The notes under the pieces were generated by a model, which was not told the DNA's origin, ran no database searches, and saw only the letters and a program-made list of their open reading frames with translations. From assembly GCA_039090855.1 (NCBI GenBank), contig CM077010.1:49556905-49620904 (forward strand): a stretch of DNA of 64,000 bases, given 5' to 3'. Position numbers and translations under genes: made by a program. This document shows, piece after piece, positions 1 to 10,185 of the stretch (positions within the stretch are counted from its first letter, which is position 1; every line of letters begins with the position of its first letter). This DNA is from Macrothele yani (Eukaryota > Arthropoda > Arachnida > Araneae > Macrothelidae).

Positions 1-890
1 ATCTGAACCTGGGCCGTTGCGTGGTTCTGCCACCAACTGAGCGGCAGATTTAAGCCAGCAGTGACCCATCACTGGCAGCTGGTGGCCAGCAGTTTCCCAG
101 CACTTGTGTTTTTGCTGGGATCTTTGTTTTCCGTTTTCCGAAGCTACATTTGTTTTAAAGAGGAAAGATATTTTATTTTACTTCTCGTTATTTTTAGAAG
201 CGAAAGAAGCGAATTCCTCCAGTCTTGTGTTTCAACCCATGGATGAGTACATTATATCCACATAGTGTTGCTTTTTTTTTTTCTTCTTCTTCTTCTTTCA
301 AATAATTGATACATTTTGTACGCGTATAATTCTTTTTTTTTTTCCAACAATTTTTTTTTAATGTTTTTCCAGGACTGTTGTTTCAAGCGATTTCAAATTA
401 TTTCTTGTAATTCATGGGAATGGAGTGGGTGTATTTCACTGCTGTAATCTAGTATTTCATGGCTTAATCTGATATGTAGAGAGGCTAATTAATTTTCATT
501 AGGAAATTAGTTAGCCTCTCTACATATGGCTTTTATTTTCTTAACAACCACTAAAATAACACGAAGGCGATAGCGTCGTCTTCAACTAACTGATACCACG
601 AGAGACACCACGTGTTGCTTCTGCGTATGCCCAGTCCCGTTGCTTCCACCTGGTGTTGGGGTTTCATCGGTTGCCAGCTACGGGCCACTAGTGGCACTTG
701 CTTGGTGGCCCACAATTCACGGCGATGATGCAGGGCCATCAATGGCTCGCTAACTGAGGGCGCTGCCACGAACGGACCGCTACCGGGCCGTGATCGGCGG
801 ATTTCGGCCAGCAGTGACCCATCACTGCCAGCTGCTGCAGCAGTTTCCCAACACTTGTGTTTCTGCTGGGCAGTTGCCCGTCTCTAATTT
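1..890. repeat. Unclassified duplicated repeat, no gene
   Basis: No coding region is recognisable. The start (about 40-120) and 795-880 share a diverged stretch running from 'gccagcagtgacccatcac' to 'cacttgtgttt', so a repeat unit is present twice. Between them lie T-rich tracts (270-300, 330-360) and a hairpin described separately. The class of the duplicated unit is unknown. Confidence 0.45.
472..527. repeat. 17-bp perfect inverted repeat (hairpin)
   Basis: The arms at 472-488 (atatgtagagaggctaa) and 511-527 are exact reverse complements, separated by an AT-rich 22-nt spacer that is itself partly self-complementary. It could be a small fold-back element or a remnant of MITE ends. No flanking duplication is evident. 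Confidence 0.7.
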
Positions 891-894
891 AGGG

Positions 895-1125
895 TAACTG
901 GTTCCAGGGAAGGAATAAGAGCCAGTGCTGTAAGACAAACACAACATCCATGCATCATCGGTTCCAGGGAAGGAAGAGAGCCAGTGCTGTAAGACTAACA
1001 CAACATCCATGCCTCATCGGGTCCAGGGAAGGAAGAGAGCCAGTGCTGTAAGACAAACACGACATCCATGCCTCATCGGTTCCAGGGAAGGAAGAGAGCC
1101 AGTGCTGTAAGACAAACACAACATT
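895..1125. repeat. Tandem array of ~60-bp units derived from the SINE body
   Basis: About four units run from 'ttccagggaagg' through 'gagccagtgctgtaagac' to 'catccatgcctcatcg'. Each unit is the inner body of the local tRNA-headed SINE read on its minus strand, with the tRNA head cut out: 'cctcaccgg' is joined straight to 'ctggttccag', which share a few bases at the join. More units lie at about 1470-1530 and 1757-1875, so SINE copies interrupt or bound the array. Confidence 0.8.
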
Positions 1126-1240
1126 TTTTTTTTTTTTGATTGGAGATTTAACGACCACCGTGAGCAAATGGGCTATAAGCAGTCGCCCATCCCTAATTCA
1201 GTCGCCCATCCCTAATTCAGTGCTGTAAGACAAACACAAC
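1123..1240 (-). mobile_element. SINE family 1, partial copy
   Basis: A poly-T start is followed by 'gattggagatttaacgacc' and the SINE 3' body in reverse orientation. Part of the body ('agtcgcccatccctaattc') is duplicated, and the copy then joins 'gtgctgtaagacaaacac'. It has no tRNA head, so it is a truncated or rearranged copy next to a fuller one. Confidence 0.7.
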
Positions 1241-1455
1241 ATTTTTTTTTTTGATTGGAGATTTAACGACCACCGTGAGCAATGGGCTATAAGCAGTCGC
1301 CCATCCCTAATTCAGGGTCACTGGCTCCAGGGAAGGGAGAGAGCCAGTGCCGTAAGACAAAAACAACATCCATGCCTCACCGGGATTCGAACCCGGACCC
1401 CTTACGGACGAATGATCAGAGGCCATCGCTTAGACCACTGCGCCACCGGGGCGGC
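1241..1455 (-). mobile_element. SINE family 1, full-length copy
   Basis: On the minus strand this reads as a tRNA-like head (box A-like GTGGCGCAGTGG, box B GGTTCGAATCC), a ~110-bp body and an A tail. Such elements are transcribed by RNA polymerase III and moved by LINE machinery supplied in trans. The head carries the 'gatggcctctgatcattcg' variant. The window holds more than ten copies in both orientations. Confidence 0.88.
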
Positions 1456-1537
1456 AAACACATCCATGCCTCATCGGTTCTAGGGAAGGAAGAGAGCCAG
1501 TGCTGTAAGACAAACACAACATCCATACCTCATCGGC

Positions 1538-1756
1538 GCCGCCCCGGTGGCGCAGTGCTCTAAGCGATGGCCTCTGATCATTCGTCCGAACGGGGTCCGG
1601 GTTCGAATCCCGGTGAGGCATGGATGTTGTGTTTGTCTTATGGCACTGGCTCTCTCCCTTCCCGGGAACCAGTGACCCTAAATTAGGGACGGGCGACTGC
1701 TTATAGCCCATTGAGTTGCTCACGGTGGTCGTTAAAACTCCAATAAAAAAAAAAAA
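1538..1756 (+). mobile_element. SINE family 1, full-length copy
   Basis: The copy runs in the sense direction: head starting GCCGCCCCGGTGG, box B GGTTCGAATCC, body with 'cactggctctctcccttcc' and 'gggacgggcgactgctta', then 'aactccaat' and a 12-base A tail. It sits between blocks of the SINE-body tandem array, so it inserted into that array or seeded it. Confidence 0.9.
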
Positions 1757-1875
1757 TACCTCATCGGTTCCAGGGAAGGAAGAGAGCCAGTGCTGTAAGA
1801 CAAACACAACATGCGTGCCTCATCGGTTCCAGGAAAGGAAGAGAGCCAGTGCTATAAGACAAACACAACATCCTT
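1757..1875. repeat. Two further SINE-body tandem units
   Basis: The units at about 1758-1813 and 1819-1873 repeat 'cctcatcggttccagg' to 'caaacacaacat' and continue the array at 895-1125 on the far side of the SINE at 1538-1756. Confidence 0.75.
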
Positions 1876-1876
1876 G

Positions 1877-1950
1877 CGCTGGCTTATGATCATTCCTTCA
1901 CGAACGAATGATCATAAGCCAGCGCGCAGACCACTGGGCCTCCAAGCAGC
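1877..1950. repeat. Palindrome of two opposed SINE tRNA-head pieces
   Basis: The 20-nt arms at 1877-1896 (gcgctggcttatgatcattc) and 1907-1926 are perfect reverse complements around a 10-nt loop. Both arms are the anticodon-arm part of the SINE head (the 'ctggcttatga' variant), so two truncated heads meet head to head. An A-rich tract follows. Confidence 0.75.
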
Positions 1951-1959
1951 AAAAAAACA

Positions 1960-3415
1960 AAAACAAAAAACGGAATAAAAAACATATTATTTTCAGTTAT
2001 AGCATGAATGAGTTCTCACTATATAAGTTTTTACAATATTTCCTCACAAAAAAACCGGCGTCTATTTCATTCGTTTTCAATCTGCTTCAGTTAAGAATTT
2101 CGCCGTCTTAGGACAGGAAACATCCCCATATATATTAATGTTTATTTAAAGCTTAAAAACAACCGTCCTAGGACGGGCTATAGGCTAGTAAGTTAATAAA
2201 AAAAATAATTACAGTGTGTGCATTTGTGTTACACGCAGTAGAGTGTAGCAATTTTGATTTTATGAAAAATACCTATAGATTCCAAATAATTTGAATTACT
2301 AAAAACACCCGTACAACCTAGTTAATAATATGAACTTAAAAATTTCTGTAATTGAAAGCAAATATATTTTCGCAAAAGGGCCTCGATGTTTTTGCTGGGA
2401 GCCGCGAGTTTTTCAGGTATGCCACTGAGTTTATCGCCAGTTAAAACGAGTAGAAGGAACAAAATGTCCGTGACGTGATTGATTCTTCGTCACTGATAAA
2501 TTATTCATTCAGCTCCACCACGCGCCTCTCTGAAAATGGAGCTGTTCGTTAACTGCACCTGTAGAGCAACCGACCTATTCATTGTTGCAAGAAATGCTCC
2601 AATAAAAAGCTGACAACAGAAGCACGGCGGATTCCATGCGCGAAACAAAATCTCGCGTCAAACGTTCATTTTGTCAAGAAACGTCATTAACTTTTTAAAC
2701 CATGTTGACGCAGCAGAGATAGGAAAGGGCACTACTGGCTGTCTTAAACGAAAACTGCTCGTTGTGTTTGGCAGGATGGCACATTTCCAGAGCAGGTGTG
2801 GTCTTTATTAGGCAGATAAAGACCATATCTAATAATGGAAAAGGGCGTTGCCCTTCAGAAAACACCTGCCCTCCGCAGACGAGCAACAGATTTTTTGGCG
2901 CCACAGGCGAGGGTCTCAGAGTGTGCGCCGCTAGGGTGCAATGAAAGATCTCTGTCCCTTCATTTAGTAGTGGCGTGCTTCTGCCAGATGATCCCTTCAA
3001 CTAATTCCTTTATAAACAGTCACATTCAAATATTGCTTTTGTATCAAACAACGGTCCATTGTGTCGTTGCTACCTGGTATCGAGCTTTTTCTGAACGTTT
3101 CATTTTAGAACACGAATTTTTATCCTTTCAAAAATCAGGCTTCCATAAAAATTATGTGCCATATGCAAGGCAAAAAGCAATACTGATCGAACAAACAGAA
3201 CATTAAAAAGTCTGGATGGGCTGACAGAGGTGGATCATCAAACATTTTGATAGGGCTGCGCGCGCCATGAAGTCACACATACTGTAAATTCATGGTCATC
3301 TCTAGAATTTATGTCTGTTGGCTTCATTACGACTAGGTAACATATATTTATACATTCAAACTTTGTCGTATCAAACGCGTAAATCCAAAATTGGGTGTTC
3401 CGGTGCATAAGGCGG
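1960..3415. other. No recognisable gene or repeat
   Basis: AT-rich unique-looking sequence. Overlapping ORFs of 60-123 codons at 2695-3206 lie on both strands, resemble no family I know and have no shared start context. I treat them as chance. Confidence 0.4.
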
Positions 3416-3419
3416 ATCC

Positions 3420-3725
3420 CGGGAGATATTCAGCAAATGGTATCCAGCAAATTGGTATCCGGCAAACTGGTACCCGGCAAACTCGTACCCAACCAGTTTC
3501 AACCCCACCAGTTCAGTTTTAATGCCTGAACTTCAGGATTTAGCATCATTTTCATCGCTTCTAACTATTCCGATACATTTCCCCCTTCAAATTCGTAAAT
3601 TATTTCACAAATTGAAGCAATCACAGCATTTTCCTAAAATTGAATTTTAGAAAACTCGTACCCTGGAGATTGGTACCCAGTAAATTGGTACCCGGCAAAA
3701 CTTGTACCCGGGAGATTGCTACCCT
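3420..3725. repeat. Two clusters of a ~15-16-bp tandem motif
   Basis: A degenerate unit close to 'ggcaaactggtaccc' is repeated about five times at 3425-3500 and again at 3653-3722. The clusters are separated by ~150 bp of unrelated sequence. No coding role is visible. Confidence 0.65.
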
Positions 3726-4285
3726 TCTGTTGGTGAGACGTTACGGGGGCATATACGAATTGCAGTAATGGAAGATCTTTCTTCTTTGGTGATTATCGTT
3801 GTTGAACAGCTGTTCTCTTGGCGGAAAACTACTATTCTTTCTTCCACCGTTAGCAAAACACACCGTAGAAAACTCCTACACCTTATATAAGGGAATGTAC
3901 ACAAATTGCATTTCGTACTAGATTTGTTAAAGTGTAGGAGTTATTATAGTGGCATAAAATGATAATAGGAGATTCCTACTGACATAAAATGGCATACACG
4001 ATCCGGGTCACTATAAACCGCACACAGGAAAACTCCCACATGTTTTTCATTAAGGGGCCGGGCACAAGTTGCTCTTCCTCCGAGGGGCACTTCGAATATG
4101 TGGCAGTTTTCCAATGTATGTAACGAAGGGATGAGCTCGTTTGCTTGTTTTTATTTTGAGGTTGGTACATACGACTTTAGGACAACTGGCCACAAGAGTT
4201 TAAGGGGGTGGGAAAGCATAAAGATTGCCGTTTCTCGGCCTATCCTGAGAATTCAAGTTTTTAATATTTCTCTTTTACTTAATTA
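3726..4285. other. No recognisable feature
   Basis: Short ORFs occur on both strands without similarity to any family I know. 'aaaactcctacacc' and related 'gtaggag' words recur at 3870-3970, which hints at a short decayed repeat. Confidence 0.3.
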
Positions 4286-4289
4286 ATTC

Positions 4290-5345
4290 ATAGGACTTAC
4301 ACCTAGGTCTTTTTAACAATTTTTAATCAATCACCTTCATATTCATAACGTTTATGAATCAAACCAAGTTGACAATAGTGCGCTTTTACTTAGGCACTAA
4401 ATATTAATTCAAAGGCCTTACCTACGACTAGGCCCGTTTAACAGTTTTTATTCTACCGATGTCATATTCAAAATGTTTACATAACAAGGCAAGTTAATAG
4501 TATTGCGCTTTTATTTAGGCAATAACGTTTTCATATCAAGCCAAATTAGTAATATTGCGTTTTTACTTAGGCACCAAATAGTAATTCACAGTCGTTAGGC
4601 CTTGGCCTAAACCTTTTAAACAGTTTTTATTCTGCCTATGTTACGTTCATAACGTTTACGTATCAACTCACGTTAATAATATTGCGCTTTTACTTAGGCA
4701 TTAAATATCAATTCATATGCCCTAGGCCTTTTAAACAGTCTTTGTTCTGCCGATGTCATATTCATAACGTTTGCGTATCAACTCATGTTAATAATAATGC
4801 GCTTTTACTTAGACACTAAATATTAATTCATAGGCCCTAGACCTTTTAAGCAGTTTTTATTCTACCAAGTTTTATTGAAAATTCCTAGAAAGGCCTAGAC
4901 ATAGAGTCTTGCAATTAATGTTTCGTGACCAAGTAAAGGAGAAACATTGTTTACTCTATTTGTAATGTAAATCTTTTTACTATTAACTCCGTGGATTATA
5001 AATTGCAGAAAAGGCCTAGGCTTAGGGTGTATTAATTAATGTTTTGTGCCTAAGTAAAAATACAATACTATAACCTTGACTTGTTATGTAAACGTTCAGA
5101 ATCTAAGCTCGGCGGATACAAAAATTGCTAGAAAGGCCTAGGCCTAGTGCCTTGCAGTTAATAATGTTTCGTGGCCTAGTGCCTTGCAGTTAATAATGTT
5201 TCGTGGCCTAGTGCCTTGCAGTTAATAATGTTTCGTGGCCTAGTGTCTTGCAGTTAATAATGTTTCGTGGCCGAGTAAAGGATCAACATTATTAACCTAA
5301 TTTGTTATGTAAACGTTAAGAAAATTAACGCAATTATACAAGCTT
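4290..5345. repeat. Satellite units in head-to-head inverted arrangement
   Basis: From about 4290 to 4865 a ~110-130-bp unit repeats about five times. Its landmarks are 'aacgtttacgtatcaa', 'gcgcttttacttaggc', 'aattcataggc' and 'ccttttaaacag'. From about 4870 to 5345 the same unit appears about three times as its reverse complement ('aaaggcctagg', 'cctaagtaaa', 'ttgttatgtaaacgtt'). The whole is one large imperfect palindrome with its axis near 4867. Confidence 0.75.
5144..5272. repeat. 32-bp direct repeat, four copies
   Basis: The unit 'cctagtgccttgcagttaat' plus 'aatgtttcgtgg' repeats four times almost without change. It is a local amplification of part of the inverted satellite unit. The near identity implies it is younger than the surrounding ~120-bp units. 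Confidence 0.9.
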
Positions 5346-5690
5346 TAACTTGTTATGCAAACCTTATGAATATCAGCACGACCGATTCAAATTTGCTGAC
5401 AACCCTCTACAATTTCGCCTGTCCCCAAAGGAGCTTCCAAGCCGCACAGTTTCCGAAGGGTTCGCTACAAACCGGATGGCGAAAATACCGTCCAGATTAA
5501 GAGAAACGTAGCTGTAAGGCAACGTTTCTCTTAATCGACCAGCCGATCGTCACAGGCGACCAGCAGATCGTCCGCTAGTGCAATAAAATAATCCCTCCAG
5601 TGTGAGGGGGTGGGGAACAAAGTGCTGTTGAACAAAGAACCACCGATAGGGAAGCTCATCCTTCAGGCATTTTTCCACCGTTTTTGCAAT
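5346..5690. other. No recognisable gene
   Basis: A short inverted pair 'gagaaacgt'/'acgtttctc' (about 5500-5535) and a pair of 'cagccgatcgtc'/'cagcagatcgtc' words are the only structure seen. Confidence 0.3.
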
Positions 5691-5715
5691 GAAATAGCTT
5701 GCCAAAAAGTGCATT

Positions 5716-5994
5716 GTGGGACGGTTTTATTACTTCGGAGAGGTGCACGCTTGGTGTAACAGGACGACCCGTACGATTGTGCATCCACCGACCCGTACGA
5801 CTGTGCATCCACCGACCCGTACGATTGTGCATCCACCTTCAAGATTGGCAGAGATGTCTTATACTGCAGATGTGTCTACAGCGGAGTGTTCCGATCCGGA
5901 TGTGTTGAGTGGTGGTTTGGCAGATTGGCCGTCTGGCTCTTCTCCTAGCCTATCGGATCTCCAATTACAACCTTGTCTACAATACCCTTGTTGA
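5716..5994 (+). pseudogene. 5' part of an unassigned ORF with a 24-bp tandem repeat
   Basis: A 92-codon open frame contains three copies of a 24-bp repeat (5763-5835) that encode the octapeptide TRTIVHPP. After an internal Met near 5854 comes a Ser/Asp-rich stretch (DPDVLSGGLADWPSGSSPS). The composition resembles the disordered start of a LINE ORF1 or gag-like protein, and the next frame (6074) is equally Ser/Pro-rich. A frameshift near 5980-6035 probably separates two parts of one protein. No family is recognised, and the link to the downstream ORF is inference. Confidence 0.4.
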
Positions 5995-6073
5995 CACGTC
6001 TTCCTGCAGCCTCGGCTGTTGTACCAGTCTTCACTAAAGCGGATCTGCTATACGTATTGCTTCTTCGGCGACG

Positions 6074-6622
6074 TTGGTTTCCTCGTCTCCTGACTCGGGA
6101 GGTGAGCCTGATCCACTAATGGATACATCCGCCTCAGCGTCTTCTTCGAAGCGTATTGGAACTACCAAAGGCGCTGTAAAACAGAAAAAGTTAAAACAAC
6201 TTTCTGTGCCTCTTTCTGAGGATTCATCTAGTGTCACCGGTGTTTCTCCACCTGATGATTCTTCAAACAGTACGCTTTTCCGCTCGGGTCCTGTTAATCC
6301 TCTCTCTGATGCTGAGGTTCTACAGGCCATTGATACGTTTCCTCCAGTTCCTGTACCACTGTCCAGACGGCAACTTTTACGTTTTTTTCAACCTGCACGT
6401 ACGATTGTTTGTTCTGAAGAATTCCTCCACTCACCTGATCTGGACCTGTTTGCAGCTGTAACGCAATTCAAAGCTTATGTGTCCTTTTTTAAAACTCTGT
6501 GTGCCACCGATCCTTGGTATCAGGCGTTTTTGAAACGATACACGCGCCGTCTTGCCTCCTTGAAGGAGCTCGCTGAGAAGCATGTATGTGATACCTCATT
6601 TCCTCTTGCCGATGACCTTTAG
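6074..6622 (+). CDS. Unassigned 182-aa ORF, possible gag/ORF1-like relic
   Basis: One of the longer open frames here not explained by a recognised element. Residues 1-75 are Ser/Asp/Pro-rich with a basic patch (KQKKLKQ) and look disordered. Residues 75-182 look folded and helical, with landmarks LSDAEVLQAIDTFPP, PLSRRQLLRFF, LDLFAAVTQFKAYVSFF, WYQAFLKRYTRRLASLKEL. In-frame sequence upstream reaches a stop at 6035, so the ATG may not be the original start. No reverse transcriptase or transposase follows; downstream DNA is T-rich and non-coding. A LINE ORF1, a gag fragment or an exon of a host gene are all possible. I cannot assign it. Confidence 0.4.
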   Translation: MVSSSPDSGGEPDPLMDTSASASSSKRIGTTKGAVKQKKLKQLSVPLSEDSSSVTGVSPPDDSSNSTLFRSGPVNPLSDAEVLQAIDTFPPVPVPLSRRQLLRFFQPARTIVCSEEFLHSPDLDLFAAVTQFKAYVSFFKTLCATDPWYQAFLKRYTRRLASLKELAEKHVCDTSFPLADDL

Positions 6623-7300
6623 CTGACTTCCCCAAACCGATCACTTTTTGTTCTCTGAATGCTCAAATTCTCTGGTTTTTGTAGACTTAGTGCCAATTGA
6701 TTCTGATGTTTTCCATGTATTTTAATTTGTTATATTAGTGTGTTTTTACTGTGTTTCACAAGTAATGTATTTTCAATTTGCTATAATTGTGTGTTTTTGC
6801 TGTGTTTTCACGAATAATCGGTCTCGTTACTTGTGTGAGCTCCCTAGTATCTCTTCATCATTATCTTATCTGTTGTTTCCTGAATTTGTGGTTGTTGTTT
6901 TTTTTAATTTATTATACTTGTGAGTTTTTGCTGTGTTAGTGTTTTTCTCGATCGCGGATTACTATAGTGGTACATTTGGTACCTTTGTTATTTTTATAAA
7001 GTTGATGAGTTACTCAATAATGTTTTGCGCTCTAACCACATTTAAGTTCCGTTCGGATGATTTCTGATGGCATAGTACTTTTCATATACTTGTGCACATG
7101 TGTTATTCATATCGTTTGACAAGCCGATATGCCATTCATTGTTCGTGTGCATATTCATTTCCTTTCTGTGTAACTTTGTGCTGCATCGTGGATATACATA
7201 CATTGCCGCACTTTTGTTTTCTGTACTGCAACTTCCAATGAATCTCCTATGTTTGTATTTCATTATAACAATAAACTGGGTACCACTTTGATACACACAG
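6623..7300. other. T-rich non-coding stretch
   Basis: Repeated 'tgtgtttttgctgtgttt' and 'ttaatttgttata' words at 6720-6940 suggest a degenerate tandem repeat about 60-70 bp long. No gene is seen. Confidence 0.4.
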
Positions 7301-7433
7301 TTCCCAATACCAATACCATTGCCATTTCAGGAGTTTAACTCTGATCATGATGTCTTCCACTCTTGTCATTTTTCGGATCCACGAGTTCTTCTTCTTATCT
7401 CTCCTGGTTACACCAAGCATGCACCTCTCCATG
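7301..7433 (-). mobile_element. RTE-type LINE, internal fragment
   Basis: The minus strand encodes a piece containing CMLGVTRRDK and WIRKMTRVEDIMIR. The same segment lies near the C-terminus of ORF2 in the longer copies at 43.4-46.6 and 48.9-51.1 kb. The fragment lacks both ends and is preceded by a small 'attaccaataccatt'-like slippage. Confidence 0.85.
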
Positions 7434-7935
7434 ATTAAAATGAGCCATCAAACCTCAAAAATACAATATTTCCGAAAGGTTTCTACAATTTTGGCCACTA
7501 ATTATATAAGCTACTAACACTTACAACGCTACATATGTATACATGAGAACCAAATCATCAGTACACAGCAAATTGCTAGTAGTGGATTTGCCTGTTTTAA
7601 TATTTTTTACAGAGTTACTTTCCTATTTTTTGTGATATTCCATCTCGATGAACCAGCTTGATTTTCCCAAACCAGTTGGTCCTGCTGTGTTTGTGATAGG
7701 TAATACACTGCTGCTTGTTGAAAGTGCAACACCAGGAAAAACGTGTGCGATGGGATTGAAGCTCGCAGGAAGGGTCGGTCTCGTGAGGAGATGCAAATGA
7801 GTACAACTGCAGCGCACATGCAAATGATTTGTACCAGCCACGGCCTCGTAGCTGTCCCGCAGGAGGTTTAAAAGTAGGACATACAGGATAAGTTGACACG
7901 AACGATTCGCGGGAATTGTGTCAGTAAGGTAGTAA
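7434..7935. other. No recognisable gene
   Basis: Three overlapping minus-strand ORFs at 7607-7899 read the same DNA in different frames and match nothing I know. The right part probably contains the 5' end of the Tc1-like element beginning near 7942, but I could not fix its terminal repeat. Confidence 0.3.
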
Positions 7936-7941
7936 CAGAGT

Positions 7942-9640
7942 ATGCCGCGCCTCTGCAGACGATATCCGTACGTACAGCAGACGGACTTTGAGAGAGACCA
8001 GTCTCCTGGACTGCAGGAAGGCGGGCTTTTCTTCCCCGATATCGTCGCTCGTGTTGGACGAAACGCGAGTTCGGTGATACAAATATTGCATCAGTAAAAA
8101 GAGGAAGGTCTCACATATCTAAGTGAGGGGTTTGGATCCCAGCGACGGACGAACGCACGGGAAGACCATCTTCTCCACCCTAAGCCGCACAGGAAGACCG
8201 TCATAACCACCATATGTCACACGGGAAGACCGTCATCTCCACTGTATGGCGCACGGGAAGACCGTCATCTCAACCCTATGGGGCACGGGAAGACCGCCAT
8301 CTCCACCCTACGGCGCACGGAAGACCGTCATATCCACCTATGGCGCGCAGGAAGACCCCATCTCCACCGTATGGCACACGGGAAGACCGTCATCTCCACT
8401 GCATGGCGCACGGGTAGACCGTTATCTCCACACTATGGCGCGCGGGAAGATCATCATTTCCACCCTATGGCGCACGGAAGACCGTCATCTCCACCGTATG
8501 TCGCACGGGAAGACCGTCATCTGCACCGTATGGCTCACGGGAAGACCGTCATCTCCACCGTATGGCGCACGGGAAGACCGTCATCTCAGCCCTATGGTGC
8601 ACGGGAAGACCGCAATCTCCACCCTACGGCGCACGGAAGACCGTCATATCCACCTATGGCGCGCAGGAAGATCCTCATCTCCACCGTATGGCACACGGGA
8701 AGACCGTCATCTCCACTGTATGGCTCACGGGTAGACCGTTATCTCCACACTATGGCGCGCGGGAAGATCGTCATTTCCACCCTATGGCGCACGGAAGACC
8801 GTCATCTCCACCGTATGGCACACGGGAATACCGTCATCTCCACCGTATGGCACACATAAATACCGCCATCTCCACCGTATGGCGCACGGGAAGACCGTCA
8901 TCACCACCGTATGTCGTTGGCGGACGGAATAGCCACGTCCCGATGATTATCCCAACAGTAGAGGTATGTAACACATCAAGGGTTGTATGCAAGCTCTGTA
9001 CGACGCAGTTTACTTCAGAGAGGCTTAGCCGTACGTTGCTTCGACTTCCTTTGACCTTAAACCACAGGCTTCGGCGGCTGCAATGAGGCCAAGAACGCAG
9101 ACGCTAGCGTGATTAATGGCAGCGCATATTGTATTCCGACGAATCGCCGTTCAACCTAATGACTCATGAAGGATGTATCCTTGTACGACGACGCAGTGGT
9201 GAACGGCTGCTGGGGGCATGCATTATAGAGCGTCATATGGGCCCGACACCAGGGATTCTGATGTGGGGAGCTGTTGAGTTCCATTCCCGATCCAGGTTTC
9301 TACGCGTTTCAGGAACCATGAGTAGCCAGCGATACATCAGAGGCTAAAGTGCTGCCATATCTGCAGACGTTTCCTGTACCATCTTTCAACAGGACAATGC
9401 CCGACCACATGTGGAGCGAAATGTCTTACACCTCGTGGATGCCCGACATGAGCCACGTCTTTTTAGGGCAGCACGTTCTCCTGATTTGTCGCCTATTGAA
9501 CAAGTGTGCGACATCCAGAACCTCTTCCAGCGAATGCCTCGCCGTGTATCGTTACTTGTGGTGGGTACACAAGGTACTGAGTATAGTGTGTTCTACATCC
9601 CTTACAGGTCTGTACTTCTGATCACTTGCGTCTTGTATCG
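7942..9640 (+). pseudogene. Tc1-like transposase relic split by a minisatellite
   Basis: An ATG at 7942 opens a Tc1-type DNA-binding region (FERDQSPGLQEGG, then DIVARVGRNASSVIQ), which is helix-turn-helix-like. The minisatellite at 8153-8912 follows. The catalytic part resumes at about 8970 (LRLPLTLNHRLRRLQ) with YSDESPFNL (first Asp) near 9130, FQQDNARPH (second Asp) near 9390 and RSPDLSPIEQV (Glu) near 9480, then FQRMPRR. The spacing fits a DD34E transposase that cuts and reinserts its element at TA. Frameshifts lie near 8095, 9086, 9345 and 9400, and the C-terminus is lost. I found no clear terminal inverted repeats. Confidence 0.8.
8153..8912. repeat. 32-bp minisatellite with a ~316-bp higher-order period
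   Basis: About 23-24 units of 'gcacgggaagaccgtcatct' plus 'ccaccgtatggc' lie in tandem. A block of ten variant units starting near 8284 recurs starting near 8600, with the same single-base deletions and the same unit order, giving a higher-order period of about 316 bp. Because 32 is not a multiple of 3, reading frames rotate through the array; the open frames across it (67-193 codons) are artefacts of the repeat. Confidence 0.92.
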
Positions 9641-9644
9641 TAAG

Positions 9645-9926
9645 TAACGTACCCTGAAAAACTTACTTCAATATCTCAGGGTTTTCTTGGTGTAGCATAT
9701 TTGTCTAAGCATCTTAAACCCAGAATGTTTAAAAACGTATTTTCCATTACATGCTCATAAAATTCAAAGCCAATTCTGAAAATAAAAGGAAAAAATCATG
9801 TATTCAAAACTTTTAAAAATTTTGATTTGGGCAGATGGCGTTTGATTAGTAACTCTGTTCTTGAAACCTAGTTTATTTTGAAGATGGCCACTCTCGTCTT
9901 AAACTTTACATTGAGTAGTTTTTGGT
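9645..9926. other. AT-rich spacer
   Basis: No gene or repeat is recognised; it may include the eroded 3' end of the Tc1-like element at 7942-9640. Confidence 0.3.
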
Positions 9927-10185
9927 ATAATCTCTCTCTGTATCTCTCTCTCTCTGTGTCTCTCTCCCTGTCTCTCTCTGTCTCTCTCTTTGTTTCCTTC
10001 TGTCTCTCTCTGTCTCTATGTATATCTCTCTCTCTGTATCTCTCTCTGTGTTTCTCTATGTCTCTCTATTTCTCTCTCTCTGTCTCTCTATGTGTCTCTA
10101 TGTCACTCTCTGTGTCTCTCTCTGTCTCTGTCTCTCTTTGTCTCCTTCTGTCTCTCTCTCTCTTTCTCTCTCTCTGAAGAGGTGA
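9927..10185. repeat. TCTCTG-type microsatellite
   Basis: About 250 bp of imperfect TCTCTG/TCTCTC repeats with TGT and TAT interruptions. It produces Ser/Leu-rich open frames that are not genes. Confidence 0.95.

Noticed and set aside
2835..3206. 123-codon ORF
   Set aside because: It overlaps two other equally open frames and resembles no family.
8214..8859. ORFs of 67-193 codons over the 32-bp minisatellite
   Set aside because: All three frames are open because the repeat lacks stops and rotates frame; no gene signal.
8153..8912. CRISPR-like array
   Set aside because: Units are contiguous with no unique spacers, and the context is eukaryotic transposons.
9878..10177. Leu/Ser-rich ORF of 99 codons
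   Set aside because: It is translated TCTCTG microsatellite.
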